Positions 52,941 to 61,356 of a DNA stretch of 64,000 nt are shown here, piece after piece. A program made the position numbers and the translations under genes. Source of the stretch: Marmoricola endophyticus (GTDB taxonomy: Bacteria; Actinomycetota; Actinomycetes; Propionibacteriales; Nocardioidaceae); assembly GCF_014644415.1 (NCBI RefSeq), contig NZ_BMKQ01000001.1:794763-858762 (forward strand). The letters are read 5' to 3'. Numbering within the stretch: position 1 is the stretch's first letter; the number at the start of each line of letters is the position of its first letter. The notes under the pieces were generated by a model that searched no databases, had not been told where the DNA came from, and worked only from the letters and a program-made list of their open reading frames with translations.

Positions 52941-53494
52941 CGGAGAGCATCGAGGAGATCGACGCTCGTGTCGCCGCCGGGACGAGGCAGCTGCTGTCGA
53001 AACTCGAGCGCGACGAGTGGTGCACCGTGGCAGTTCTGACCAAAGAGCTGGACTGGAACTACGTGCTGCGGAGCACAGGACGCGTCGTCCGGAAGCTGCG
53101 TGGACGCAAGATGCGGGCCTGGCCGGCACTCATGGACGAGTTCGGGGCCGCGCTCCAGTTCGGCGACTACTTCGGTGAGAACTACCCCGCGCTGGACGAG
53201 TGCCTGTGCGACCTTGACTGGCTCCCGACCGACAAGGGATACGTCTTGATCATTGTGAACCCTGAGCAGGTTCTCACCGACGATGAAGACAACCACGAAT
53301 CGCCAGACGCCGAGCGGTCGGCCCTAGTGCAACTGCTGCAGACCGCCGTCGACACCTATGCCGAGCCGATCGAGCTCGGCGAGTACTGGGATCGCCCGGC
53401 TGTTCCCTTCGACGTCATCCTCGTCACCGACGCCGAGCACCGCGACGAGGTCGTACGCCGCTGGAAGGCGGCCGGCGCGCCGCTCGAGGACTGA
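52937..53494 (+). CDS. Barstar-family immunity protein
   Basis: A 185-aa protein that should bind and inhibit the adjoining barnase-type toxin. The barstar core FGDYFGENYPALDECLCDLDWLP is near residues 78-100, after an extra N-terminal region of about 55 residues. Barstar is normally about 90 aa. The helix that meets the RNase site has Pro, Asp and Glu where barstar has Asp35, Trp38 and Asp39, so this pair has its own contact. ATG overlaps the toxin stop (ATGA). Confidence 0.9.
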   Translation: MTESIEEIDARVAAGTRQLLSKLERDEWCTVAVLTKELDWNYVLRSTGRVVRKLRGRKMRAWPALMDEFGAALQFGDYFGENYPALDECLCDLDWLPTDKGYVLIIVNPEQVLTDDEDNHESPDAERSALVQLLQTAVDTYAEPIELGEYWDRPAVPFDVILVTDAEHRDEVVRRWKAAGAPLED

Positions 53495-53506
53495 GCACCG
53501 TCCTCT

Positions 53507-53620
53507 CCACGACGAAGTCGCACTTCCCACGGTGGGTACGCCGTGGGAAGTGCGACTTCGTCGTGGGAAGCGTCTCGGCGTGTCCGTTTCACCCGAAACG
53601 ACCCTGCATACCGTGGGGAA
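53507..53620. repeat. Composite hairpin element, copy 2
   Basis: A perfect 26-bp stem (53507-53532 with 53541-53566, 8-base loop) is followed 36 bp later by CCTGCATACCGTGGGGAA (53603-53620), identical to 3154-3171. It lies between the convergent barstar and acyl-CoA dehydrogenase genes and also carries GTTTC-ACCC-GAAAC (53586-53599). Confidence 0.7.
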
Positions 53621-53632
53621 CCTGCAGCGGCG

Positions 53633-54865
53633 TCAGCGGATGGGAGCCCCGGAGATCGTGCGGGCGATGACGAGGCGCTGGATCTCCGAGGTGCCCTCGA
53701 AGATCGTGTAGATCCGGGCGTCGCGGGCCATCCGCTCGACGGGGTACTCGCGCGTGAAGCCGTTGCCGCCGAGGATCTGCATCGCCTGGTCGGTGACCTT
53801 GCGGGCGGTCTCGCCGGCGAAGAGCTTGGACATCGAGCCCTCGGCGGACTCGAACTGCTTGCCGGCCGACGCCATCCACGCGGCGCGCCACACGAGGAGG
53901 CGGGAGGCCTCGACGGCGGTGGCCATGTCGGCGAGCTGGAAGGCGATGCCCTGGTTCTCGATGATCGGCTTGCCGAACTGCTCGCGGGTCCGGGCGTAGT
54001 CGAGGGCGTACTCGTACGCCGCCCGCGCGATGCCGACCGCCTGGGCGCCGACGGCCGGGCGGGTCCGCTCGAAGGTCGCCATCGAGGCGTTGCCACGGCT
54101 GCTCGCGCCCTCGCGGGCCTTCGCCAGGCGGGCGTCGAGCTTGTCCTTGCCGCCGAGCAGGCAGCGACCGGGGACGCGGACGCCGTCCAGCACCACCTCG
54201 GCGGTGTGCGAGGCACGGATGCCGTGCTTGGCGAACTTCTGCCCCTGCGAGAGTCCCGCGGTGCCGGACGGGACGACGAAGCTGGCCTGACCCTTGGTCC
54301 GCAGCTCGGGGTCGACGACCGCGGTGACCACGTGCACGTCGGCCATCCCGCCGTTGGTCGCCCAGGTCTTGGTGCCGTTGAGCACCCACTCGTCGCTCGC
54401 CTCGTCGTACGTCGCCCGGGTACGCATCGCGCCGACGTCGCTGCCCGCGTCCGGCTCGGAGGAGCAGAACGCGGCCGTACGCAGGTCGCCCGGGGTGCCG
54501 AACATCTCCGGGACCCACTCCCCCACCTGCTCGGGGGTGCCGTTGGCCGCGACACCGGCGGCGGCCAGGGTCGAGCCGACGACCGCCAGCCCGATGCCGG
54601 CATCGCCCCAGAAGAGCTCCTCCATCGTGATCGGCATGCCGAGCCCGGTGGGGTCGAAGCTCTGCGCCGCGAAGAAGTCCATCGAGTAGATCCCCACCTT
54701 GGCGGCCTCCTCGAGGACCGGCCAGGGGAACTCCTCCTTCTCGTCCCACTCCGCGGCCGCGGGACGGATCACGTCGGCGGCGAAGGTGTGCAGCCAGCCG
54801 CGCAGCTCCTGCTGGTCCTCGGTCAGGTCGAAGCTCGGGGCGGGTCCGTTCTCGGCATCGCTCAT
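53633..54865 (-). CDS. Acyl-CoA dehydrogenase
   Basis: A 410-aa FAD enzyme that makes the trans-2,3 double bond of an acyl-CoA in beta-oxidation-like pathways. N-terminal helical domain, middle beta region (FCSSEPDAGSDVGAMRTRA), then C-terminal helices with FGKPIIENQGIAFQLADMA and the catalytic Glu region IFEGTSEIQRLVIARTI. The chain length of its substrate is unknown. A palindromic operator and TAATAT lie directly upstream of the ATG at 54865. Confidence 0.93.
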   Translation of the reverse strand: MSDAENGPAPSFDLTEDQQELRGWLHTFAADVIRPAAAEWDEKEEFPWPVLEEAAKVGIYSMDFFAAQSFDPTGLGMPITMEELFWGDAGIGLAVVGSTLAAAGVAANGTPEQVGEWVPEMFGTPGDLRTAAFCSSEPDAGSDVGAMRTRATYDEASDEWVLNGTKTWATNGGMADVHVVTAVVDPELRTKGQASFVVPSGTAGLSQGQKFAKHGIRASHTAEVVLDGVRVPGRCLLGGKDKLDARLAKAREGASSRGNASMATFERTRPAVGAQAVGIARAAYEYALDYARTREQFGKPIIENQGIAFQLADMATAVEASRLLVWRAAWMASAGKQFESAEGSMSKLFAGETARKVTDQAMQILGGNGFTREYPVERMARDARIYTIFEGTSEIQRLVIARTISGAPIR

Positions 54866-54872
54866 GCGCCGG

Positions 54873-54889
54873 ATATTACCGACCGGTAG
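54873..54889 (-). promoter_or_regulatory. Operator-promoter of the acyl-CoA dehydrogenase gene
   Basis: TTACCGACCGGTAG (54876-54889, core TACCG-AC-CGGTA) overlaps a minus-strand -10 TAATAT (54873-54878) that ends 7 nt before the ATG. It matches the operator at 20220-20233. Confidence 0.5.
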
Positions 54890-54941
54890 CCCGACCGGGC
54901 ACCCGCCCGCCGGGTACTCCTCCGTCGTAGCGTGGCGCCTC

Positions 54942-55466
54942 GTGACCCCCGTGCGCATCGAGTGCCGCAAGTGGCCCGACTCACCGCACTGGGAGATGGA
55001 CGCCCACCGGCTCGGGATGGACGAGCACGGCGTGTGGTGCGGGATCCGCAAGGGCACGGTCATGACCCGCCCCGGCGCCGCGATCACCGCGGTGGCCGAC
55101 CACGTCACGCTGGCGCCGTACGACGACTGGTGGCTGGCGACGTTCTACGGCGCGGACCCGGTGGCCGACGCCGGGCGCCCGTTCGCGACGTACGTCGACA
55201 TCACCACGCCGTCGTACTGGCTCACCGACACCGTGCTGCGCGCCGTCGACCTGGACCTCGATGTCATCCGCGGGACCACGGGCCGGATCTGGGTCGACGA
55301 CGAGGACGAGTTCGCCGAGCACCGGCGGACGCTGGGCTACCCGATCGACGTGGTCGAGCACGCCCGCGAGTCGTGCACCAGCATCGAGGCGGCGATGCGC
55401 GCCGGCGAGCCGCCGTTCGACTCGGCCACGGCGCACGGGTGGCTGGCACGCTTCCGCCGGAGCTGA
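54942..55466 (+). CDS. DUF402 domain protein
   Basis: A 174-aa protein with the DUF402 pattern RIECRKWPDSPHWEMDAHRLGMDEHGVWCGIRKGT, WWLATFY, YVDITTPSYWLTDTVLRAVDLDLDVI. DUF402 folds are small beta barrels; some relatives are metal-dependent nucleoside diphosphate phosphatases, but I cannot assign activity here. GTG start with TAGCGT 8 nt upstream, probably leaderless. Ends 4 bp before the convergent SDR gene. Confidence 0.85.
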   Translation: MTPVRIECRKWPDSPHWEMDAHRLGMDEHGVWCGIRKGTVMTRPGAAITAVADHVTLAPYDDWWLATFYGADPVADAGRPFATYVDITTPSYWLTDTVLRAVDLDLDVIRGTTGRIWVDDEDEFAEHRRTLGYPIDVVEHARESCTSIEAAMRAGEPPFDSATAHGWLARFRRS

Positions 55467-55470
55467 GGTG

Positions 55471-56409
55471 TCAGCCCTCGCGGTCCTCGGGGCCGCCCCG
55501 CACGCCTGACGCCAGCTCGGCCATCGCCGAGTCGAGGGTGACGCGCGGCGTCCAGCCCCACCCGCGCGCACGACCGGTCAGCAGCTGGCCGGTCCAGGCG
55601 GGCTCGTCGTCCCAGGTGATCTCGACGCCGAGGGCGTCGGCGACGGTACGGAGGTAGCGCTCCTCGGTGGCCGGCTCCCCCGCCAGGTTGACCGGCGTGC
55701 ACCCACCGGGGACCGGACCGCGGGACGGGTCCTCGGAGTCGGCGATCGCACCGCCGGCGACGAGTGCGACGAGGTCGGCGAGGTCATCGACGTGGACCCA
55801 GGCGAAGGTCTTGTCCGCGATGCCGTGGCGCTGCTCGGGGTCGTCGCGCAGTGCGGCGGGCCGCAGCGTGTTCCACACCGACGACTCCGCCGCGCCCAGG
55901 ATCGCGGGCGGACGGACCAGCACCCGGGTGATCCCGCCGATCTCGGCGATCGCGGCGTCGACGTCCCGCTTGACCTCGGGGTACGTCCCGGCGCCGTCCC
56001 CCACGAGCGCGCCCGCCTCGTCGACGTCGCCCGTCCCGGGATCGCGGACGTAGACCCCCGCCGTGGAGACGTGCACGTGCCGTCCGACGCCGGCCTCGAC
56101 CGCGGCACGCAGGAAGGTCGTCGTGCCCGTGAGGCCCACCTCCTCCTGCGCGGACCGGTCCGAACCCATCGGGTGCACCGTGGTGACCACGGTGTCCGCG
56201 CCGCGGACCACCTGCGCCGCGAACGACGAGTCGGCGAAGTCGCCGACGACCTCCTCGATCCCCTTCACGTCCTGCGGGGCCGCGCCCTCCCGGCGGACCA
56301 CCGCCCGCACCCGGGCTCCGTGCGCCAGCAGCGCGGCACAGGTCCGCGCGCCCACCAGCCCGTTCGCTCCGGTCACGACCACGACAGGGGCGGCGCTCTG
56401 CTCACTCAT
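55471..56409 (-). CDS. NAD(P)-dependent epimerase/SDR (extended type)
   Basis: A 312-aa atypical or extended SDR. Cofactor loop TGANGLVGART, then GDFADSSF, VHVSTAG and YPEVK (Tyr/Lys), and APPAIL-like RPPAILGA. These proteins use NAD(P)H on sugars or other small molecules. Divergent from the P450 gene across a shared palindrome. Substrate unknown. Confidence 0.88.
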   Translation of the reverse strand: MSEQSAAPVVVVTGANGLVGARTCAALLAHGARVRAVVRREGAAPQDVKGIEEVVGDFADSSFAAQVVRGADTVVTTVHPMGSDRSAQEEVGLTGTTTFLRAAVEAGVGRHVHVSTAGVYVRDPGTGDVDEAGALVGDGAGTYPEVKRDVDAAIAEIGGITRVLVRPPAILGAAESSVWNTLRPAALRDDPEQRHGIADKTFAWVHVDDLADLVALVAGGAIADSEDPSRGPVPGGCTPVNLAGEPATEERYLRTVADALGVEITWDDEPAWTGQLLTGRARGWGWTPRVTLDSAMAELASGVRGGPEDREG

Positions 56410-56436
56410 GAGGCCAGCCTGCCACCCGGACCCGAC

Positions 56437-56454
56437 TGGTACGGTTGCGTACCA
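56437..56454. promoter_or_regulatory. Palindrome TGGTACG-GTTG-CGTACCA
   Basis: A perfect 7-bp-arm palindrome in the 74-bp space between the divergent SDR and P450 genes, 30 bp before the P450 start. It looks like a TetR- or similar-type operator controlling both; no regulator gene is adjacent. Confidence 0.45.
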
Positions 56455-56483
56455 CGTACGTCTCGCACTTCGGAGGCACCCCG

Positions 56484-57836
56484 ATGGCACTGCTCACCCG
56501 TCCGACCGGCGGTCCGGTCTCCTCACTCGCGGCGCCACTGCGCCAGCCGACCCGGTGGGTGCTCAACCACGCGCTGCCGAACCTGATGGCCACCCGTGCG
56601 GCCAGGCGCGGGGACCTGCAGGGGCGGCTGATGGTCGGGTCCGTGGGCATGACCCCCGACGAGGTCGGGCACGTGGCCGACGAGGTACGGGCCTCCGGCG
56701 CGGTGCACAAGGGGTTCTTCTCCTACATGACCGCCTCGCTGCCGGTGGTCAAGGAGGTCCTGAGCAGCAACGACTTCCGCACCGGCATCTTCGACCCCGG
56801 CGAGGGCCGGATCGCCGACCTGAGCCGCTGGGCGCAGGACCCCGAGCACCGCTTCGGGCCGCTCGAGCCGCCGTCGCTGCTGGCCACCGAGCCGCCGGAC
56901 CACACGCGCTACCGCAAGCTGGTCACCCGGGTCTTCACCGCCCGCGCGGTCGAGGCGCTGCGCGAGCGCACCCAGGCGATCGCCGACGAGCTGGTGGACT
57001 CGCTCGACACCACCGGGCCGGTGGACCTCGTCGACGCGTACTGCTCGCAGCTGCCGGTGACGGTGATCGCCGAGATCCTCGGCGTCCCGGCCGGGGACCG
57101 CGACCGCGTGCTCGGCTTCGGTGCCGCGGCGGCCCCGAGCCTCGACACCGGCCTGGGCTGGTCGAGCTTCCGGCGGGTCGAGGCGGGCCTGCACGACTTC
57201 GACCACTACCTCGAGGACCACCTCGAGCAGCTGCGCCGCGACCCCGGTGACGACCTGATGAGCCGGCTGGTGGCCGCCGAGGACGACGGGGTCGGCCTCG
57301 ACATGCGCGAGCTCAAGGCCACCGCGGGCCTGGTCCTGGCCGCCGGGTTCGAGACCACCGTCAACCTGCTCGGGAACGCGATCGCGCTGCTGCGCGCCCA
57401 CCCCGACCAGCTGACGGTCCTGCGCGAGCGCCCCGACCTGTGGGCCAACGCGACCGACGAGGCGCTGCGCGTGGACCCGCCGGTGCTCCTCACCGGACGG
57501 CTCGCCGCCCGTGACACCGAGGTCGCCGGCGTCCCCGTACGTCAGGGCACGCTGGTGACGACGATGCTCGCGGGGGCCAACCGCGACCCCGACGTGTTCG
57601 AGGACGCGGACCGGTTCGACGTCACCCGCGAGAACGCCCGCGACCACGTGTCGTTCTCCTCGGGCCGCCACTACTGCCTCGGTGCGGCGCTCGCCCGGAT
57701 GGAGGGCGAGGTCGGGCTGCGGACGCTTTTCGACCGCTACCCCGACCTCGAGCTGCAGCCGGGCGCGCGGCGTCGTACGACCCGGATCCTGCGTGGCTAC
57801 GACCGGTTGCCCGCGCGCCTCGGCGCTCCCGCCTGA
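56484..57836 (+). CDS. Cytochrome P450
   Basis: A 450-aa soluble bacterial P450. I-helix oxygen-binding AAGFETT, K-helix EALR, and heme-binding FSSGRHYCLGAALAR with Cys398 are all present. I chose the ATG at 56484 because GGAGG lies 7 nt upstream. A small-molecule hydroxylase is likely, with redox partners encoded elsewhere. CYP family cannot be set by eye. Confidence 0.94.
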   Translation: MALLTRPTGGPVSSLAAPLRQPTRWVLNHALPNLMATRAARRGDLQGRLMVGSVGMTPDEVGHVADEVRASGAVHKGFFSYMTASLPVVKEVLSSNDFRTGIFDPGEGRIADLSRWAQDPEHRFGPLEPPSLLATEPPDHTRYRKLVTRVFTARAVEALRERTQAIADELVDSLDTTGPVDLVDAYCSQLPVTVIAEILGVPAGDRDRVLGFGAAAAPSLDTGLGWSSFRRVEAGLHDFDHYLEDHLEQLRRDPGDDLMSRLVAAEDDGVGLDMRELKATAGLVLAAGFETTVNLLGNAIALLRAHPDQLTVLRERPDLWANATDEALRVDPPVLLTGRLAARDTEVAGVPVRQGTLVTTMLAGANRDPDVFEDADRFDVTRENARDHVSFSSGRHYCLGAALARMEGEVGLRTLFDRYPDLELQPGARRRTTRILRGYDRLPARLGAPA

Positions 57837-57838
57837 CC

Positions 57839-58948
57839 TCAGGTCTCGGCCAGCGGCGGGATCGCGTCGGTCGCCTCCATCGGATCCATCCCGCTGACCG
57901 CGAGCAGGTCCGCGATCACCGAGCGGACCTGGGCCAGCACCACCTCGCCGGACAGCCCGTGCGCCCGGGCGACCGCCGAGCTCGCGTGGCCCAGCGCCAC
58001 CAGACCCGGTCGCGCCGCCTCGGCCAGCCGACCCGCGCGCAGCTCGTCGGCCACCGCGTCGGCGCAGGCGGCGAGGTCGCGGACGAGCTGGGGGTAGCCC
58101 TCCGGCAGCGGCTCGCGCCGGTACGCCGCGATCGCCACCCGCCGGGCCAGCACCCGGGTGTTGCGCAGGGCGTTGTCCAGCGGACCCACCAGGTCCGCCA
58201 TCCGGCGTACGCCGGCCGCGTGCCGACGACGGAAGGGCGAGGACGCCACCACCGACAGCCCCTCGTCCGCCGCGGACTGCAGCTCGCGCACGAACCGGTC
58301 CGTCGACCGCGCGTCGGCGAGCACGTCCATCGCGTGCTCGACGTCGCCGTCGTCCATGCAGTCCCCCGTGGCACGGAGCAGGTCGGCCACCTTGTCCACC
58401 ACGAGAGCCGCCTGCTCGCGGGGACGGCGCAGCGGCGCCCGCGGCACCAGGCTCGCCGCGACCAGGGCGACGACCCCGCCCACCACCGCGTCGAGCCACC
58501 GGGTGAAGGCGTACTGCGAGTTCGCCGACAGCACGCTGACCACCACGGACTGGACGGCGGCCTGGGTGACCAGCAGGTTGCCGGCGTCGAGCAGCAGCGC
58601 CGTGGTCATCGACAGCGCGACGATCAGCGCGATCTGCCAGTAGCCGGTGCCGATCGCGTGCGAGAGCAGGTCGCCGAGGAACACCCCCACAGCGACGCCG
58701 ACGGTCACCTCGCCGACCCGGCGCAGTCGTTGGCCGTACGAGGTGCCGAGCCCGACCACCGCCGCGATCGGCGCGAAGAACGGCATCGGGTGGCCGATCA
58801 GGTCGTGGGCGACGAACCACGCCACGCCGGCCGCGACCGCGCACTGCCCGATCTGCCAGGACCGCAGCCGCAGCCGCAGCAGCCGGGTGCCCATCGACGT
58901 ACGACCGCGGGCCACGACCAGGTCGAGGGTCTCGCCGGGTCGCTGCAC
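57839..58948 (-). CDS. FUSC-family aromatic acid exporter-like membrane protein
   Basis: A 369-aa protein. The N-terminal membrane half has about six hydrophobic segments (VAAGVAWFVAHDLI, FFAPIAAVVGLG, VGVFLGDLL, ALIVALSMTTALLL, VVGGVVALVAASLV), as in the FUSC/FusB families. The C-terminal half is soluble and helical. Likely an exporter of aromatic or toxic compounds; unproven. The GTG at 58948 has TAGGCT 7 nt upstream. Confidence 0.82.
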   Translation of the reverse strand: MQRPGETLDLVVARGRTSMGTRLLRLRLRSWQIGQCAVAAGVAWFVAHDLIGHPMPFFAPIAAVVGLGTSYGQRLRRVGEVTVGVAVGVFLGDLLSHAIGTGYWQIALIVALSMTTALLLDAGNLLVTQAAVQSVVVSVLSANSQYAFTRWLDAVVGGVVALVAASLVPRAPLRRPREQAALVVDKVADLLRATGDCMDDGDVEHAMDVLADARSTDRFVRELQSAADEGLSVVASSPFRRRHAAGVRRMADLVGPLDNALRNTRVLARRVAIAAYRREPLPEGYPQLVRDLAACADAVADELRAGRLAEAARPGLVALGHASSAVARAHGLSGEVVLAQVRSVIADLLAVSGMDPMEATDAIPPLAET

Positions 58949-59000
58949 GAGGGGCAGCCTAGGGCGACGGCCGTGGTCGCGGTGGGTGCGCACCCCACCG

Positions 59001-59082
59001 GGCCTCGACGCGCTCGCTGCTCGACCACCCACGGGTGGTCGAGCCCGAACCGAGCGAAGCGAGGGGGGACGTCGAGACCACC
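59001..59082. repeat. Dispersed REP-like repeat, locus G
   Basis: GGCCTCGACGCGCTCGCTGC / GGTGGTCGAGCCCGAACC...GACGTCGAGACCACC, one compact, nearly complete copy between the FUSC and hemW genes. Confidence 0.75.
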
Positions 59083-59121
59083 GCCACCCGCGCGGCACCG
59101 CGACCACGGGGCCGCGGCAGG

Positions 59122-60333
59122 TCAGCCGAGGATCCGGCGGACCACGCCGTCCGCCAGCAGCCGGCCGCGGCGGGTCAGGACGACCGCGTCCTCCCGCGGC
59201 TCGGCCAGGCCGTCGGCGACGAGTCCGGGAACGCGTCCACGCTCCGCGTCGTCGAGGGCGTCGAGCGGCAGCCCATCGGCCAGGCGCACCTCCAGCAGGA
59301 CGCGCTCGACGTGGCGGTCCTCGGCCGAGAGCACCTCACGTCCCTGCCCCGGGGAGAGCCCGGCGGTGAGGCGGGAGGCGTACGCCGCAGGGTGCTTGCG
59401 GTTCCACCAGCGGGTGCCGGCGACGTGCGAGTGGGCGCCCGGCCCGATGCCCCACCAGTCGCCGCCGGTCCAGTACAGCCGGTTGTGCTCGCAGCGCGTA
59501 CCCGGCCCGGTCGACCAGTTCGAGACCTCGTACCAGCCCAGTCCTGCGGCGGCGAGTGCGTCGTCGGCGACGAGGTACTTGTCGGCGAGGTCGTCCTCGT
59601 CGGGCGCCGGCAGCTCCCCACGACGTACCTGGCGGCCCATCGCGGTGCCGTCCTCCACGATCAGCGAGTACGCCGAGACGTGGTCGGGACGTGAGGCCAG
59701 CGCGACCTCCAACGAGCGCGACCAATCCTCGGCCGACTCCCCCGGCGTGCCCCAGATGAGGTCCAGGCTGACCTGCCCGATCCCGGCCTCTCGCGCCCAC
59801 TGCACCGCACGCGGCACCCGCTCCGGGTCGTGCGTGCGGTCCAGCACGGACAGCACGTGCGGCACCGCGGACTGCATGCCCAGCGAGACCCGCCCGAACC
59901 CGCCCGCGGCCAGCTCGGCCAGCGACTCCGGCGTCACGCTGTCCGGGTTCGCCTCCGTGGTGACCTCAGCGTCGGGTGCGAGCCCGAGCTCGTCGTCGAT
60001 CGCGCGGAGCACGCGCACGAGGTCGCCCGGCGGCAGCAGCGTGGGGGTGCCCCCGCCGACGAAGACCGTCGACACCGGCGGCGCCGCGTCGCCCAGCACC
60101 CGCGCGGCCATCCGTACCTCGGCGATCGCCTGGTCGACGTACGTCGTCCGCGAGACCCCGTTGCCGAGCTCCTCGGCGGTGTAGGTGTTGAAGTCGCAGT
60201 AGCCGCAGCGCACCGAGCAGAACGGCACGTGGACGTAGATCCCCAGCGGCGCCCGTCCGACCTCGGCGGCGGAGGTTGCGGGCAGCGCGCCGTCGTCCGG
60301 GACGGGCTCGCCGTCGAGGGGTACGCCGGGCAC
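59122..60333 (-). CDS. hemW: Radical SAM heme chaperone HemW
   Basis: A 403-aa radical SAM protein. PFCSVRCGYCDF gives the CxxxCxxC motif that binds the 4Fe-4S cluster, with GGGTPTLLP and EANPD following. HemW delivers heme to target proteins and was long mis-annotated as oxygen-independent coproporphyrinogen oxidase, so it is distinct from the coproporphyrinogen oxidase cgoX. GTG start with TACGCT 6 nt upstream. Confidence 0.93.
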   Translation of the reverse strand: MPGVPLDGEPVPDDGALPATSAAEVGRAPLGIYVHVPFCSVRCGYCDFNTYTAEELGNGVSRTTYVDQAIAEVRMAARVLGDAAPPVSTVFVGGGTPTLLPPGDLVRVLRAIDDELGLAPDAEVTTEANPDSVTPESLAELAAGGFGRVSLGMQSAVPHVLSVLDRTHDPERVPRAVQWAREAGIGQVSLDLIWGTPGESAEDWSRSLEVALASRPDHVSAYSLIVEDGTAMGRQVRRGELPAPDEDDLADKYLVADDALAAAGLGWYEVSNWSTGPGTRCEHNRLYWTGGDWWGIGPGAHSHVAGTRWWNRKHPAAYASRLTAGLSPGQGREVLSAEDRHVERVLLEVRLADGLPLDALDDAERGRVPGLVADGLAEPREDAVVLTRRGRLLADGVVRRILG

Positions 60334-60339
60334 AGGCCC

Positions 60340-60349
60340 AGCGTAGGTT
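60340..60349. promoter_or_regulatory. Overlapping divergent -10 boxes
   Basis: AGCGTAGGTT holds plus-strand TAGGTT and minus-strand TACGCT sharing the TA at 60344-60345. Both are 6 nt from GTG starts (60356 on plus, 60333 on minus). It mirrors the layout at 1175-1184. Confidence 0.6.
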
Positions 60350-60355
60350 GCCCAG

Positions 60356-61354
60356 GTGCAGCCCCGACGCGCCGCGGTCGCCGCCCTGACCGCCCTGACC
60401 GCCCTGACCGCCACAGCCCTGTGCGCGAGTGCGTGCGGCGGTCCCTCGGCGCCCTCCTCGGCGCCGGCGCCGATCGAGCGCCCGTACGTCCTGCCGACCA
60501 GCGACGCGCGCGTGCCGCTCGACGGCATCAGCTGGATGCAGGGCACGACGCTGCACGTCGACGGACGCAGCGTGGACGTCGGTGTGCACGCCGAGAGCTA
60601 CGCGCTGGTCCCCGACGGCGTGCTCCTGGTCGCGCGGCGCCGGCTGTGGTTCTCCGACTCGCGCTCTGCGGCGAGGCCGGTCGGCGACGGAGTCGTGGCG
60701 CCCGACGGACCGTTGGTCTCCCCCGACGGGCACCACGTCGCCTTCCTCGACGACGCCCGGGGCCCGGTCGACCGCACCGGCGAGCGGTTCTACCGCCTGG
60801 ACGTGCTCGACACCCGGACCGGACGCCAGACGGTCGCCAGCACCGAGGGGATGGGCGACCTCGACGAGTACCGGGCCGAGCAGTACGAGGACGCGGACCC
60901 CGCCGTGCGCTACCTCGACGACCGGGCGGCGTACGTCGACGGCATCGGCGGGAGCTGGGCGTACCCGCTGGACGGCTCGCGGCCGCGCCGCGTGAGCGAG
61001 ATCCCGCCCCTGCCCACGCAGCCGCCCGTGGCCGTACCCGGCGAGACGCTGGTCCTCGGGGGCGCGAACTACCTGTTCTCCCTGCGCGAGACGAGCACGG
61101 GGAGGCGGGAGCGCTTCACAGTGCCGGGCGTCGCCACCGCGAACAAGTTCGCCCTCGGCGGGTGGCTCGGGCCTCGACGCTTCTGGGGCTTCGCCTTCCA
61201 CGGCCGCTACGCCGCGGTGCTCGGTCGCGGACGCATGGTCAGCTGCTCGGTCGCGAGCCGGTCCTGCCGGGCGGAGTCGGGGCTGCTGGACTCCACCGGG
61301 TCCGCGCCGGTGCTCGTCGGAGGGGCGCCCCCGACCGGAGGGGGCGTCCCCTAG
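60356..61354 (+). CDS. Putative lipoprotein with beta-propeller-like repeats
   Basis: A 332-aa protein. A signal peptide containing ALTALTALTAT ends in a lipobox (CASAC), so lipid-anchored. The rest has strand-rich segments with SPDGHHVAFL and DGVLLVARR, resembling WD40/PD40-like blades. Three exact 9-bp units encode Ala-Leu-Thr in the signal. GTG start, probably leaderless. Function unknown. Confidence 0.75.
   Translation: MQPRRAAVAALTALTALTATALCASACGGPSAPSSAPAPIERPYVLPTSDARVPLDGISWMQGTTLHVDGRSVDVGVHAESYALVPDGVLLVARRRLWFSDSRSAARPVGDGVVAPDGPLVSPDGHHVAFLDDARGPVDRTGERFYRLDVLDTRTGRQTVASTEGMGDLDEYRAEQYEDADPAVRYLDDRAAYVDGIGGSWAYPLDGSRPRRVSEIPPLPTQPPVAVPGETLVLGGANYLFSLRETSTGRRERFTVPGVATANKFALGGWLGPRRFWGFAFHGRYAAVLGRGRMVSCSVASRSCRAESGLLDSTGSAPVLVGGAPPTGGGVP
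60383..60409 (+). repeat. 9-bp in-frame tandem repeat
   Basis: Three exact copies of GCCCTGACC within the signal-peptide region of the lipoprotein gene, coding for Ala-Leu-Thr. Copy changes would alter signal length by three residues each and keep the frame. Confidence 0.7.
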
Positions 61355-61356
61355 CG

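Noticed and set aside
59122..60333. Oxygen-independent coproporphyrinogen oxidase (HemN)
   Set aside because: The motif order and short length fit HemW; the heme route here already has cgoX and chdC.
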